Assembly: GCA_902779125.1 (NCBI GenBank)
Contig: CACZAC010000003.1
Span: forward strand, 1 to 64,000
Direction of reading: 5' to 3'
Origin: an uncultured Bacteroidales bacterium
Lineage (GTDB): Bacteria; Bacteroidota; Bacteroidia; Bacteroidales; Muribaculaceae
Length of the DNA stretch: 64,000 nucleotides
Part shown: one piece after another, positions 18,101 through 26,999 of the stretch
Layout: each line of letters starts with the position of its first letter
Position numbering within the stretch: the first letter of the stretch is position 1
Made by a program: the position numbers and the translations under genes
Notes under the pieces: model-generated
Databases searched by the model: none
The model's input: only the letters and a program-made list of their open reading frames with translations
Told to the model about the DNA's origin: nothing

Positions 18101-19404
18101 ACGGTTTGACTGTCGTCATAATCCAGTTCACCTGAGTTGAAACTATCAAGAAGGGCAACCTGATCTGCATTGGCAATGTCGATGTCGCGCAGGTATTCCT
18201 GGGATAGGAAACCCTCAATCACAACCTCATAGCTCTCCAGAATCTGGTTAATGAGTTCGCGCGAATATTCGTTGGCATTGTATTCAGCTTCGGCATGTAT
18301 CTTGTCGTCCTGGAGGAAGACCTTCATGTAGAGCGATTCATCAAGCGTATCGTAGCTAAGGCGAATCGATTGCATGGGCTTGTCACCCATTGTCGCATTT
18401 TCAAACAATTTGCCGTGCCATGCGAACATCGAGTTGGTCTGCAGTTTCAAGTCTGCCATCAAGTCGGAGTAAGAGTACAACTCATGCTCACGACACCCGC
18501 TCATTTGGTCCTGTCCTTGTCGCACCAGCTCCAGGACTGTCGTATCGTTGGTGAATTTGGCATAAACAGGCAGGGTCTTGACTGTCATGCCAATCGAACG
18601 GGCAAAGCGTTTGTCGGTACGACCATTATAAACGGTATTGAACAGACTTTCCTGCTCGTTATTGAACTTCGCCAGCAGGAAGGCATAGGCGGTCGTGAAC
18701 AGCGTACTCTTGAACACACCATTCTGTTTGCAGTAGTCATCCACACGGTTCAAGTCAATCGAGAGGGTGCGCAACATGCTATCCTTGCGGCGCTCAGGCT
18801 CTTCCAAGTCAGGCATGAATTGGGTGAAAGTGTCACCACAATCAAAGTTGGCTGCATACCATTTCTTTGCCTCTTCAAATGCTGGCGTTTCACGTCCATC
18901 GGCTTCGATTTGAGCCAGCTCCACCAGTGTCATCTCCTCAGGGGCAACTTCCTCACCGTGGTAGGCCCTGTCGATATCTTGTAATAAGACTAGCAACGAG
19001 GTGCCGTCAGCGATAATATGATGAGTATCGATGTAGAGGTAATAATGCTCGCTATCGCGCATCAGATTGATGTGAAACAGGCGTCCGCCATCGAGATCGA
19101 ATGGATGTACAAGCCGCGTCTTTTCTTGCTCGATATCGGTAATGTCCTCAATAGCAAGCGACCACGGCTCTTCTGCCATGTCAATCGTCTGAATAGGCTC
19201 GCCGTCCTCATTCACTTTGATGCGGGTAAACAGGGCGGGATGAGCCTTGAATGCCGTCTCGATGGCAGCCAACAGGCGTTCGCCATCAAGTGAACGGTCG
19301 ATAATATGGATAAATGGTAGATTATAGTAGAGTTCGCCTTTGTGGCCCATACATTCCACATAGATGCCAAACTGTGATTTTGATAAAGGAGCTGACTGTT
19401 TCAT
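12154..19404 (-). CDS. Two-module NRPS with terminal reductase (C-A-T-C-A-T-R)
   Basis: 2416 residues. C1 about 1-425 (HHIIADG 128-134); A1 430-920 (YTSGSTGVPKG from 580, YGPTETT 712-718, K909 near the end); T1 930-1005 (serine in LTSISAIK, 961-968, without the usual GG); C2 1020-1435 (HHLVFDG 1148-1154); A2 1450-1935 (YTSGSTGRPKG from 1595, YGPTEI 1740-1745, K1927 region); T2 1945-2020 (FFELGGTSL, 1974-1982); reductase 2050-2416 (TGATGYLG 2062-2069 for NAD(P)H). Reductive release predicts a dipeptide aldehyde (or alcohol, or cyclised pyrazinone); a starter C domain suggests N-acylation of the first amino acid. By hand alignment to GrsA, the A1 pocket looks large and hydrophobic (roughly D-A-M-F-L-A-I-V-F-K, Leu-like); A2 is unclear. 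NRPS families releasing dipeptide aldehydes are established in gut bacteria. Fourth gene of a six-gene operon. Confidence 0.95.
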   Translation of the reverse strand: MKQSAPLSKSQFGIYVECMGHKGELYYNLPFIHIIDRSLDGERLLAAIETAFKAHPALFTRIKVNEDGEPIQTIDMAEEPWSLAIEDITDIEQEKTRLVHPFDLDGGRLFHINLMRDSEHYYLYIDTHHIIADGTSLLVLLQDIDRAYHGEEVAPEEMTLVELAQIEADGRETPAFEEAKKWYAANFDCGDTFTQFMPDLEEPERRKDSMLRTLSIDLNRVDDYCKQNGVFKSTLFTTAYAFLLAKFNNEQESLFNTVYNGRTDKRFARSIGMTVKTLPVYAKFTNDTTVLELVRQGQDQMSGCREHELYSYSDLMADLKLQTNSMFAWHGKLFENATMGDKPMQSIRLSYDTLDESLYMKVFLQDDKIHAEAEYNANEYSRELINQILESYEVVIEGFLSQEYLRDIDIANADQVALLDSFNSGELDYDDSQTVVSMLRQQSKATPDAIAVVFKDKRFTYAQVDEISDRIAAYIAGKGLATEDVVSVLIPRCEWMPIASIGVLKAGCAYQPLDPSYPKERLNFMMQDASAKLLIADEELRSIVDEYQGEVLLTKDIMDLPAMAAPQVDIVPDQLFILLYTSGSTGVPKGCQLIHRNLVTFCHGYHQMYDLKPESKVAAYASYGFDANMMDMYPALTCGAALYIIPEELRLDLLALNEYFDQNGITHSFMTTQVAYQFATSVENHSLKYLSAGGEKLASLTPPQGFKFYNIYGPTETTVFITNYLVDKKMKDIPIGKAPKNVRLYIVDPQGHRLPVGAAGELWAAGPQVSRGYLNRPEKTAEVYISNPFTTEEKYSRIYRTGDIVRFLPTGDIQFVGRRDGQVKIRGFRIELKEVEGIIREFPGIKDATVQAFDEEGGGKFIAAYIVSDEKVDIEALNNFIMDEKPPYMVPAVTMQIDAIPLNQNQKVNKRALPKPEKKATAVEAVNVPMNVLEEELHQIVADVVNNTDFGVTTPLGYAGLTSISAIKLAVQVNKRYGVTLDSRSLVKTGTIQSIENEILKAMLSGGAQPAAEKPKAEAKVITSAPLSYAQTGVYFDCLKNPASTIYNIPYLLSYPEGTDANVLADVMKRVIESHPELSVHFTTEGDTIIQTTDDSVPVEVGITEMSEEELAKYKNEFVRPFNLQKPPLYRVEVVKTPAGVYLLMDLHHLVFDGGSADLLIRQINAAVEGKEVEKEAYNYLEFVLDQQAAEETDAFKESQRFFAEKLQTCEGASEIPADLPKSDEQGFIGEAVCPADLDKATAFCREQGITPAHLFLAATSYVISRYTNNREVYLCTVSSGRSNLKVADTVGMFVNTLALGLSIDDVTVGDFLKQTSDTFDQTLRHEDYPFARIATDYGFRPAIAYAYQVGILSQYTVNGKPIDHEVLELNVPKFKINIKIESCGVVVEYDDSIYSERVGRGLAESIVAVANLMMENPQKRLRQLSIVSEAQEEELSHLRQTATGDAPFKFFHECIGHFAQEQPEHEALVAIDGRFTYQEMNEVTNRIAAALRKRGVQERDRVALLLPRTSRLILALFGVLKSGAAYIPCDPEYPADRVKLILEDSEARYIITTADRMDTVPEGKAIDVEELINDDNNGTIVTDITPDDLAYLIYTSGSTGRPKGVMLHHKGICNYLYGHPANVFANGVLTDAKRIMSVTTISFDAALQDIGTAYFNGKTLIVATEEQANNPLDLARLINDEHINMVSGTPSRWMTWLTSEDFCDAISRIDIVRAGGEKFSDQLLEQLRKVTKARIFNCYGPTEITVASNNKELTHADVVTVGKPQLNVVEYIVDQDGNELPVGVVGELYIGGRGVAHGYNNLDEMTRERFVDYHGTRIYKSGDYAKWLPDGDVVILGRTDHQIKLRGLRIELGEIENVMLKVEGMKKVVILIRKINDKEHLCAYYTADREIAPDALKAEISKSLTQYMVPTAYLQLKEMPMTPNGKTDVKALPEPELAISSAQVEPVNDTERAFCDIFADILQMDKVGATDNFFELGGTSLVVTRVIIEADKAGLHVAYGDVFANPTPRKLARLITGESGDEASDEITGFDYTAINNLLLRNTLDNFRKGERQQLGDVLLTGATGYLGIHILRELIDSDARNIYCLVRGKTLEKAESRLRTLLFYYFSDSFKELFGNRLHVVLGDVTSDFSEGLKVDTIFNCAAIVKHFSEGTEIEDVNIGGAQRCVDYCVKTGAKLVHVSTASTRGLWAGELKNDIFTEQRLYMGQFLGNKYIYSKFMAERLILNAVAIHGLNAKIMRVGNLAARSTDGEFQANFATNSFMGRIKVYNMLGCCPHAMRNLQVEFSPINEVAHAIVLLSSTPKDCTVFHPYNIHGQFLGDVLMELSNVGDGVKFVEQEEFDQRMEEAKNDPVKAKSMSSLLAYQDMAHGQKTADVKRDNNYTTQVLYRYDFAWSPTSWDYVERMLNAISGFGFFE

Positions 19405-19442
19405 ATATATCTAGAGTTTATGAGTTAATTCAAGAGATTATT

Positions 19443-20801
19443 TTACCATTTGGTTGTAAAAATGCGGGGATTGACACTCAATCCAATCCAACCCCAACGC
19501 AGGGAGCTATTGTTAGAACTACGCTTCAAGCGTTCCATTGTTTCACCCCCCGACATAAATGACGCACCAGCCATCAAGCCCACATCACGAGATATGGCAT
19601 AGGAGGCTTGAAATTCAAACTCGTGTCCCAGGGACATGTCCAGTTTATCGAGTTTAGTCGCTGTGGCTAAGTAGTGATAGCTGGCATCAAATTTGAGGCC
19701 CTTTATGGGACTGAAGAATCCACCGACATAGATGTTCTGCAAACCAGGGGTAAAGCCATGCATGTAGGTGCTCACGTAGAAGAAGTCCATAGCACCATAA
19801 AACTTGTGGTGAGAACCATAAACGGTACTAAAACCCCTAATCACATCGTGATGTACCATGCCAATATGACCCTCCTCGGGAACAGCAAAGTACTTATCAC
19901 CCCTCAAATAGTCATAACCTAACACAAAACCGTAGGTGGGTTTTGGAGAGAACGCAACCTTGCCACTCGCCATCCACGCATCGATTTTCATACCTTTCTC
20001 AGTCTTACCCATCTGGTGGTAATAGGAAGCCTCGACATTCCAGCGTTTAGGTTTGAACGACAGGTAGCCACCCAGCAGTTGCTGAAACCAGGTTTTAGTT
20101 TTCGAATGATTATCGTTCTCGTTTTGCATGCCGATGTTCATGAACAACACTGATATGCCCAAGGGAAACTTTGGAAGGTCATAATGATACCACACGTCCT
20201 GCATCGTCTTGTAGGGTTGCGCACCATTAAAATAATAGGTGTTGCCATCAAGCACGTCGGCATTCTGGTTATAGGCAAAAACCACATGAGCCCTGTGTCC
20301 GTGGCCTTCATACCCCACTCGCAGCACATCGTGTGATTGTGATGCCATCGCCCAATCATCCGAGCCGATGATACGCTCGTCATCATAGGAGAGCGCTACC
20401 CTACCCACTTGGGCGAACAGGCCACAGCGGGCAGTCAACTTAACCCATGTCTCATATAGATTGAAGGCACCTTTTCCCGCTTGTCCCCAGATACCTGAAT
20501 GCTGCGGCGTGACACGGGCTTCAAGCCAGTCACGCTTGTAATTGATGGCCAAGCGGGTTCGGCTCAGCAAGAAACTTGATTTAGCCGCTCCACTGCTTTC
20601 TTCCTCTTTTTGATCGTCCACTTCGGGCAACATGCCGCCGTAACGAGTTTCTCCACGGCCAAAGAACTGCAGATCCACCGTCAGTTCATTCTCTTTCTCG
20701 GGAATGCTGTCACTTGCAGGCTGTGCCACAAGCATCAACCCGGGTAGCGCCAATGCTGTGAGCAGCCATCGTCTAATGCTCATATTCATGTTAAAAAACA
20801 T
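19443..20801 (-). CDS. Outer-membrane beta-barrel protein in the NRPS operon
   Basis: 452 residues with an N-terminal signal peptide (RRWLLTALALPGLMLVAQP) and then repeated amphipathic strands ending in an aromatic C-terminal strand (...NPRIFTTKW), the form of an outer-membrane barrel. Segments such as SRTRLAINYKRDWLEARVTPQHSG and LYETWVKLTARCGLFAQVGR resemble the alginate-export/porin-like barrels of Bacteroidota. ATG codons at 20801, 20789 and 20783 are all possible starts. 15 nt after the STAS gene and 38 nt before the NRPS. Placement suggests it lets the product, a precursor or a signal cross the outer membrane; this is inference. Confidence 0.75.
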   Translation of the reverse strand: MFFNMNMSIRRWLLTALALPGLMLVAQPASDSIPEKENELTVDLQFFGRGETRYGGMLPEVDDQKEEESSGAAKSSFLLSRTRLAINYKRDWLEARVTPQHSGIWGQAGKGAFNLYETWVKLTARCGLFAQVGRVALSYDDERIIGSDDWAMASQSHDVLRVGYEGHGHRAHVVFAYNQNADVLDGNTYYFNGAQPYKTMQDVWYHYDLPKFPLGISVLFMNIGMQNENDNHSKTKTWFQQLLGGYLSFKPKRWNVEASYYHQMGKTEKGMKIDAWMASGKVAFSPKPTYGFVLGYDYLRGDKYFAVPEEGHIGMVHHDVIRGFSTVYGSHHKFYGAMDFFYVSTYMHGFTPGLQNIYVGGFFSPIKGLKFDASYHYLATATKLDKLDMSLGHEFEFQASYAISRDVGLMAGASFMSGGETMERLKRSSNNSSLRWGWIGLSVNPRIFTTKW

Positions 20802-20816
20802 GGAGTACTACTGCAA

Positions 20817-21119
20817 TTATTCGACCTCGAAAAGACTAATCAGTCCTGTCAACTGAAAGACATTCTTGATGTCGTCATTCATATTGCGCAAGGTCACCTT
20901 GCTTCCAGCTGCTTTTGCACTCTTGAGAATGCCCAAGAGAATGCGCAAGCCACTCGAAGCGATATACTCCAAATTCTCACATTCAATGACAATGTCACGG
21001 CCCTCACTCTTGTAAAGGGGCTGCAGTTCCTTTTCAACTTCAATCGCTGCGGCGGTATCAAGTTCGCCTTCAAGAGTGGCAACAATCTTGCCCTCCAGTT
21101 CTTCAATGCTTGTTTTCAT
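20817..21119 (-). CDS. STAS-domain anti-sigma factor antagonist
   Basis: 100 residues covering a single STAS domain: MKTSIEELEGKIVATLEGELD start, the DIVIECENLEYIASSGLRIL core and a short C-terminal helix. The phosphorylatable serine of the RsbV/SpoIIAA family is S55 or S56 in IASSGL. It would be phosphorylated by a GHKL kinase and dephosphorylated by a SpoIIE-type phosphatase; both activities are found in the gene product directly upstream (14-nt gap). Partner proteins downstream of the switch are not in this window. Confidence 0.93.
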   Translation of the reverse strand: MKTSIEELEGKIVATLEGELDTAAAIEVEKELQPLYKSEGRDIVIECENLEYIASSGLRILLGILKSAKAAGSKVTLRNMNDDIKNVFQLTGLISLFEVE

Positions 21120-21133
21120 TTGTTTGTTATTGA

Positions 21134-23350
21134 TTATGATTTATATTTCTTTTTCAATGTTAATACATTCTTTCCGTTAATCCACTCATAGTTGATGGAA
21201 TCCATAAGCTCCCTCACCAGGAAAATGCCCAGCCCACCGATAGGTCTATCCTCGGCTGACAATGTGGTATCCACTTTGCCAGCCTCGGTCGGGTCAAACG
21301 GATTTCCTGAATCACTAATGACAAAGGTAACTGTCGATCCGTTGGACTTTGCTTCTACCAAGATATCACCCACGGTATCCAAAGGATAGGCATAATCTAT
21401 CACGTTGACAACAGCTTCCTCGACAGCCAGCTTAATCTTGGATTTGAGAGACACATCCATTTCCAGGCTGGAGGTGAACGATTCCACAAACTTGTTGAGT
21501 TCCGGCACATGTTTCAGGTCGTTCTTCAATGCTAAGGAATCGTGCAATAAGAATTCCTCGATGCTAGGTGTATAACGGATTGCCATTAGGGTCAAGTCGT
21601 CGCTCTGGGTGGCACCATCAACAAATTCTTCTACAGCGACACTTACAGACTGTAGCATTTCCTCAAGCGTCACATTATCCATACCACAGTAATGCTCTAA
21701 GGTATCAAAAGCGCGCTGCAGTCCGAACTGGTTATGCTGCTTGTCCATCGCCTCGGTCAATCCATCGGTGTAAAGGAACAATGACGAGCCAGGTTCTATA
21801 CAGGCTTCTTGGCCCTCATATTGATAATCATCGATGACGCCTAAAGGAAGATTGGCTTTAACAGGCAGCAGCTTCACATCCTCTTTTCCGATAACTATGG
21901 GTGCATCATGCCCTGCGTTACAATACCGCAGGCGTCCCGTGGGCAAATCCAGTACACCGATAAAGAAAGTCACAAACATGTTCCTTTCATTATTCCGGCA
22001 GGCTGTTTCGTTAATAATCCTCATGACGTAAGCGGGGTTACTCTCATGTGAGGAAGTGGAGAAGAAAAGGGCGTGAGCAACCGACATCACCAGAGCCGAA
22101 GGCACTCCCTTACCGCTCACGTCACCGATACAGAAGAACAGCTTCTCGTCACGGACAAAGAAGTCATAGAGGTCGCCGCCCACCTCCCTGGCAGGCTTCA
22201 GCAGACCCAGCACGTTGATATCGTCACGTTCAGGGAAGGAGCCACTGTTCAGGGGTAGCATCGACATCTGCAATTCTCGGGCAATGCGCAACTCGCTGCC
22301 AATTCGTTCCTGCTCGATGCTGGCAAGGTGCAGGTTGCGGGCGTTGCGGGCAAAGCGGTACACGATGAATCCTAACAGAGCCATTGCTGCCAGCATCGAC
22401 AGCAGCAACATATAACGCATGCGATTGAGCGGGCCATACACTTCCTTGTCATAGCACACGATAGCCAATTGCCAGTGGGGTTTACCCTTCATGTTGGCAT
22501 AGAAGATGTAACCCACATCACCGTCAATATTCGAGCGGAACTCAATCACCTTTGTGAGCCCGCTGCTGCTATTTTCCCTCGCTACCGTACTGTCGTTGAT
22601 GAGCCGCACCACCTGGTCCACGTCATCGACATTTGCGTGCTGGGGGCTTGGTTTACAGATTAGACTTCCCGATTCGGTTAACAGCAGGTCAAACGATGAG
22701 GGATAGGCTTGGCGGGCATTCAGCGTGTCGCTGAGCCAGTCGAGCGAGACATCGATGGCAAACACACCCGCCAGCCGGCCCTGTAGGTCCTTCATTGGCA
22801 TGGCGTGGGTGGTAATGAGCATCTCTCGCTTACTGTAGTTGGTGCTGTCGATATAGGGGTCGGTCCAATTGGGCTCTCCCAACTCGACGGTGTTAGTATA
22901 GAACGCCATCCGCGTGTAGTCGTGGGTTGCGCTGGCAATCTGTTGCGACAGCGACCGTCCCTGTTCTATCTTGGCGAACAACTCAAACAGACTGTCCCTT
23001 GATGAATAGTAGCCTGGCGTGAAGGCCATGCCCGCACTCAACACGTCGGGGTTGGCGTCAACCATGAACCGCAATTCGTTACCCACCAAGTCGGGGTTGG
23101 CAAGCGTGGATTGGATGTTCCAGCCGTAGTCATACAACAACTGCTCTGTCTTATTTAGCATGCCCTTAATCAAGATAGCTTTAAACCACATCTGTGCCTC
23201 GGCACGACGCTCCAACTCACGCTCCACCACGCGGTGGGCATTGTAATACTGCAGTGCCGAAATCAATTCCAGCAGCACAGCAGCACTGATGATAACGCCC
23301 AAGCTGTTCCTGATTCTGGACGACCGCAGTATCTTTTTTAGCCAATTCAT
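21134..23350 (-). CDS. Membrane sensor with SpoIIE/PP2C phosphatase and HATPase (anti-sigma kinase-like) domains
   Basis: 738 residues. One membrane helix (17-35), a periplasmic dCache-like sensor region (about 40-305), a second helix (311-332), a short coiled linker, then a PP2C/SpoIIE phosphatase (GGDLYDFF 391-398, GDVSGKGVPSAL 409-420, YTDGLTEA 527-534, DD at 584-585) and a C-terminal GHKL ATPase of the RsbW type (N-box EEAVVNVIDYAY 644-655, DSGNPFDP 680-687, GGLGIFLV 705-712). The protein thus contains the opposing phosphatase and kinase of a partner-switching system. It heads the NRPS operon, suggesting that an extracytoplasmic ligand controls the state of the STAS protein encoded next. 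Confidence 0.93.
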   Translation of the reverse strand: MNWLKKILRSSRIRNSLGVIISAAVLLELISALQYYNAHRVVERELERRAEAQMWFKAILIKGMLNKTEQLLYDYGWNIQSTLANPDLVGNELRFMVDANPDVLSAGMAFTPGYYSSRDSLFELFAKIEQGRSLSQQIASATHDYTRMAFYTNTVELGEPNWTDPYIDSTNYSKREMLITTHAMPMKDLQGRLAGVFAIDVSLDWLSDTLNARQAYPSSFDLLLTESGSLICKPSPQHANVDDVDQVVRLINDSTVARENSSSGLTKVIEFRSNIDGDVGYIFYANMKGKPHWQLAIVCYDKEVYGPLNRMRYMLLLSMLAAMALLGFIVYRFARNARNLHLASIEQERIGSELRIARELQMSMLPLNSGSFPERDDINVLGLLKPAREVGGDLYDFFVRDEKLFFCIGDVSGKGVPSALVMSVAHALFFSTSSHESNPAYVMRIINETACRNNERNMFVTFFIGVLDLPTGRLRYCNAGHDAPIVIGKEDVKLLPVKANLPLGVIDDYQYEGQEACIEPGSSLFLYTDGLTEAMDKQHNQFGLQRAFDTLEHYCGMDNVTLEEMLQSVSVAVEEFVDGATQSDDLTLMAIRYTPSIEEFLLHDSLALKNDLKHVPELNKFVESFTSSLEMDVSLKSKIKLAVEEAVVNVIDYAYPLDTVGDILVEAKSNGSTVTFVISDSGNPFDPTEAGKVDTTLSAEDRPIGGLGIFLVRELMDSINYEWINGKNVLTLKKKYKS

Positions 23351-23382
23351 GCTTTAAATCATATACATTGGGTTATTAACGG

Positions 23383-23390
23383 CAAAAGTA
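23383..23390 (-). promoter_or_regulatory. Probable -7 element of the NRPS operon
   Basis: On the minus strand TACTTTTG (TAnnTTTG consensus) lies 32 nt before the ATG of the sensor phosphatase. A partial -33 element (TTGA, 23416-23413) is present at a somewhat long spacing of 22 nt. Confidence 0.55.
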
Positions 23391-23486
23391 CAAAAAATTA
23401 TTTCTTTGAGTATCAATATTCCTTTTTTTTATGGTCACAATAGCAAATTGTAATCACCATTACAACATTGTTCCATACGCCCCCTC

Positions 23487-23535
23487 AAAAAAAGAGTCGC
23501 GCCACACTTCCCGTGGTGTCGGGAGCGTGGCGCGC
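23487..23535 (-). terminator. Terminator after the T9SS cargo gene
   Basis: GC-rich hairpin (arms about 23498-23513 and 23520-23534, outer eight pairs perfect, a small bulge inside). On the minus strand it is followed by a run of seven T (plus-strand A run at 23487-23493). Lies 48 nt after the stop of the minus-strand gene ending at 23583. Confidence 0.8.
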
Positions 23536-23582
23536 ATTAGGTTAAGCTAAGAATCTAAATCAGATTCCTTTCTGCTGGATTC

Positions 23583-24425
23583 TTACTTCACAACAATCTT
23601 CTGGCCGTTGTGGATGTAGATGCCGGCGGGCATGTTACCCTCGGTGAACTTCTGACCCATCAGGTTGTAGTATGCGCCGTCCTGGGCAGCAGCCTTTACC
23701 TCCTGGATAGCGGTCGTACCAGCACCATAGGTGTAGTCAAACAGGGTTACAGGCAGTTCAGCGTTGGTGCCGCAGCCCAGCATAGCAGTGGCATCGGGGA
23801 ACTCTTCATAGTTCAGGAAGCTGGTCCAGTTGTCGGTGTAAACCATGCACTTGCTCCTGATACCGGAGGTATAGAAGGGAACATCGTCGGAACCACCGGT
23901 GCAGTTGTCATCATCCTCGGCATCAAACACGATGGTCACCAGCAGGGTCTTGCCAGCCTCGAGAGCGAAGGGCTCATCCAAATCAAACCTCAACTCGGCA
24001 TCCTCACCAAAGATCTCAAGCATGGCATAAACCTCGTTGGCCTCATACACCTGATTGTCAAAGTTGAAGAACTGCTTCACACCGTTCTCATTTACAGCGA
24101 ACTGGGTGTCATCAATAGCCTCCATGTAAATCTTCACGTCGCGAACGATGTCATCATACCAACAATCGTTGCGGAACTTGAATGAGATAGCGGTAATCTC
24201 CACATCGGTCTTGTCCTGCATGTCGGCCAGCTCGTCAACGGTGTAGAGCATCTGGGCGCCAGTGTGAGCCAGATAGAAGTTGGTAGGAGCGATGTCGAAA
24301 TAAGAAGCGTTGTAAATCTCGGTGGGATTAACAAAATCACCTACTTCAACAGTGCCTACAGACTGAGCCTGAGCGCTCATCGTCATTGCAGCTACAGCTG
24401 CGAGAATCATGTAGAATTTCTTCAT
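23583..24425 (-). CDS. Secreted protein with T9SS type A-like sorting tail
   Basis: 280 residues. Signal peptide MKKFYMILAAVAAMTMSAQAQ, then an acidic beta-rich domain (about 25-235) with no family I recognise, and a C-terminal segment from about 240 (VKAAAQDGAYYNLMGQKF then MPAGIYIHNGQKIVVK) that matches the Por-secretion-system sorting domain. The protein is therefore probably exported by Sec, then by the type IX system to the cell surface. Monocistronic: own promoter and terminator. Several Cys (about 4) could form disulfides. Function of the passenger domain unknown. Confidence 0.82.
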   Translation of the reverse strand: MKKFYMILAAVAAMTMSAQAQSVGTVEVGDFVNPTEIYNASYFDIAPTNFYLAHTGAQMLYTVDELADMQDKTDVEITAISFKFRNDCWYDDIVRDVKIYMEAIDDTQFAVNENGVKQFFNFDNQVYEANEVYAMLEIFGEDAELRFDLDEPFALEAGKTLLVTIVFDAEDDDNCTGGSDDVPFYTSGIRSKCMVYTDNWTSFLNYEEFPDATAMLGCGTNAELPVTLFDYTYGAGTTAIQEVKAAAQDGAYYNLMGQKFTEGNMPAGIYIHNGQKIVVK

Positions 24426-24530
24426 TTTTAAAACTGATTTTTAATAGTTTATTAATTTTGTTTATTATACAATGCCCTGAAACGGGCGATACTATTTTTC
24501 AATGCCACTTCATCATTGGTTATGATGCTG

Positions 24531-24561
24531 CAAAATTAGTAAAAGTATAGAAAACAACAAT
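24531..24561 (-). promoter_or_regulatory. Promoter of the T9SS cargo gene
   Basis: Minus strand: ATTG (24561-24558), 19-nt spacer, TAATTTTG (24538-24531). This leaves an AT-rich leader of roughly 100 nt before the ATG at 24425. Confidence 0.65.
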
Positions 24562-24597
24562 ACAAAATCAGTTGATTTTAAGGGTCACCAATAGAAA

Positions 24598-24628
24598 TTC
24601 CCCTGAAGGCGAATTGCCAACAGGGGAA
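24598..24628 (-). terminator. Hairpin after groEL
   Basis: An 8-bp outer stem (24598-24605 with 24621-24628) encloses a second 3-bp stem (GGC/GCC) around GAATT. It sits 36 nt beyond the groEL stop. The following minus-strand sequence is only moderately T-rich, so termination is likely but not certain. Confidence 0.6.
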
Positions 24629-24664
24629 ACACATATAAAGCTATGAAAAAGTTGATTCGTGGGA

Positions 24665-26345
<1,681 letters not shown>

Positions 26346-26363
26346 ACTATTAACTCTAATGAA

Positions 26364-26636
26364 TTATTCCTCAACGATGGCCAGGATGTCATTCTGACGC
26401 ATCATGAGCAGCTTCTCACCGTCGATTTCGATTTCGTTGCCGGCATACTTGCCATAGAGGACGGTGTCACCGGGCTTGACGATCATTTCCTCGTCCTTGG
26501 TGCCATTGCCTGCAGCACGCACTTTGCCCTTGAGAGGTTTTTCCTTAGCACTGTCGGGGATGATAATGCCGCCGACAACTTCTTCTGCCTTTGCCGGTTC
26601 AATGAGAACGCGGTCGTTTAATGGTTTAATAGTCAT
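26364..26636 (-). CDS. groES: Co-chaperonin GroES
   Basis: 90 residues beginning [20 protein letters not shown], with the mobile-loop region [16 protein letters not shown] that binds GroEL and the C-terminal [18 protein letters not shown]. First gene of groES-groEL. No CIRCE inverted repeat (TTAGCACTC-type) could be found in the 240 nt upstream, so HrcA control is not supported by the sequence. Confidence 0.98.
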   Translation of the reverse strand: MTIKPLNDRVLIEPAKAEEVVGGIIIPDSAKEKPLKGKVRAAGNGTKDEEMIVKPGDTVLYGKYAGNEIEIDGEKLLMMRQNDILAIVEE

Positions 26637-26999
26637 GATTTCTTTTAATTGTTATTAATTATGTTTGTAAGTTGTTTTCACGTCCTGCGAGTCTGCAACG
26701 AGTGTGCCAAAGACCAAAAACGCCCCACAATGCGACAATTTGTCACCCATCTGCCAAAATGCTCACCCCACCCGCAATTCCAGACCACTATAAGAAATGG
26801 AAAACAATAAATACAATAAGTACAATTTTAGAGTGCGGATGCTCTCTAAACTCTAAACCCTAAACTCTAAACTGCGAGCATGCTCGCATCACGATTGACA
26901 AAAAAGCACAAAAAATGTTACACACTCCTATTATTTTGGCGGGATTGCGAAAAAATGACTAATTTCGCAACTTCAAATGACATTATTAAAAACAAAGAG
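26637..26999. other. Divergent intergenic region groES / WG lipoprotein
   Basis: 363 nt without a convincing gene. It contains a heptamer array (26845-26872, CTAAACT-type units) that abuts a perfect 16-bp palindrome TGCGAGCATGCTCGCA (26873-26888), and the promoter of the WG lipoprotein near its right end. No clear promoter for groES was recognised. Confidence 0.6.
26935..26967 (+). promoter_or_regulatory. Promoter of the WG-repeat lipoprotein
   Basis: TTTG (26935-26938), 21-nt spacer, TAATTTCG (26960-26967; one mismatch to the -7 consensus). The start codon follows 32 nt later. Confidence 0.6.

Noticed and set aside
26637-26880. CIRCE heat-shock operator before groES
   Set aside because: No TTAGCACTC-N9-GAGTGCTAA-like inverted repeat could be found on either strand.
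26880-26999. N-terminal extension of the WG lipoprotein
   Set aside because: It would hide the lipoprotein signal peptide behind 40 basic residues and contains the promoter.
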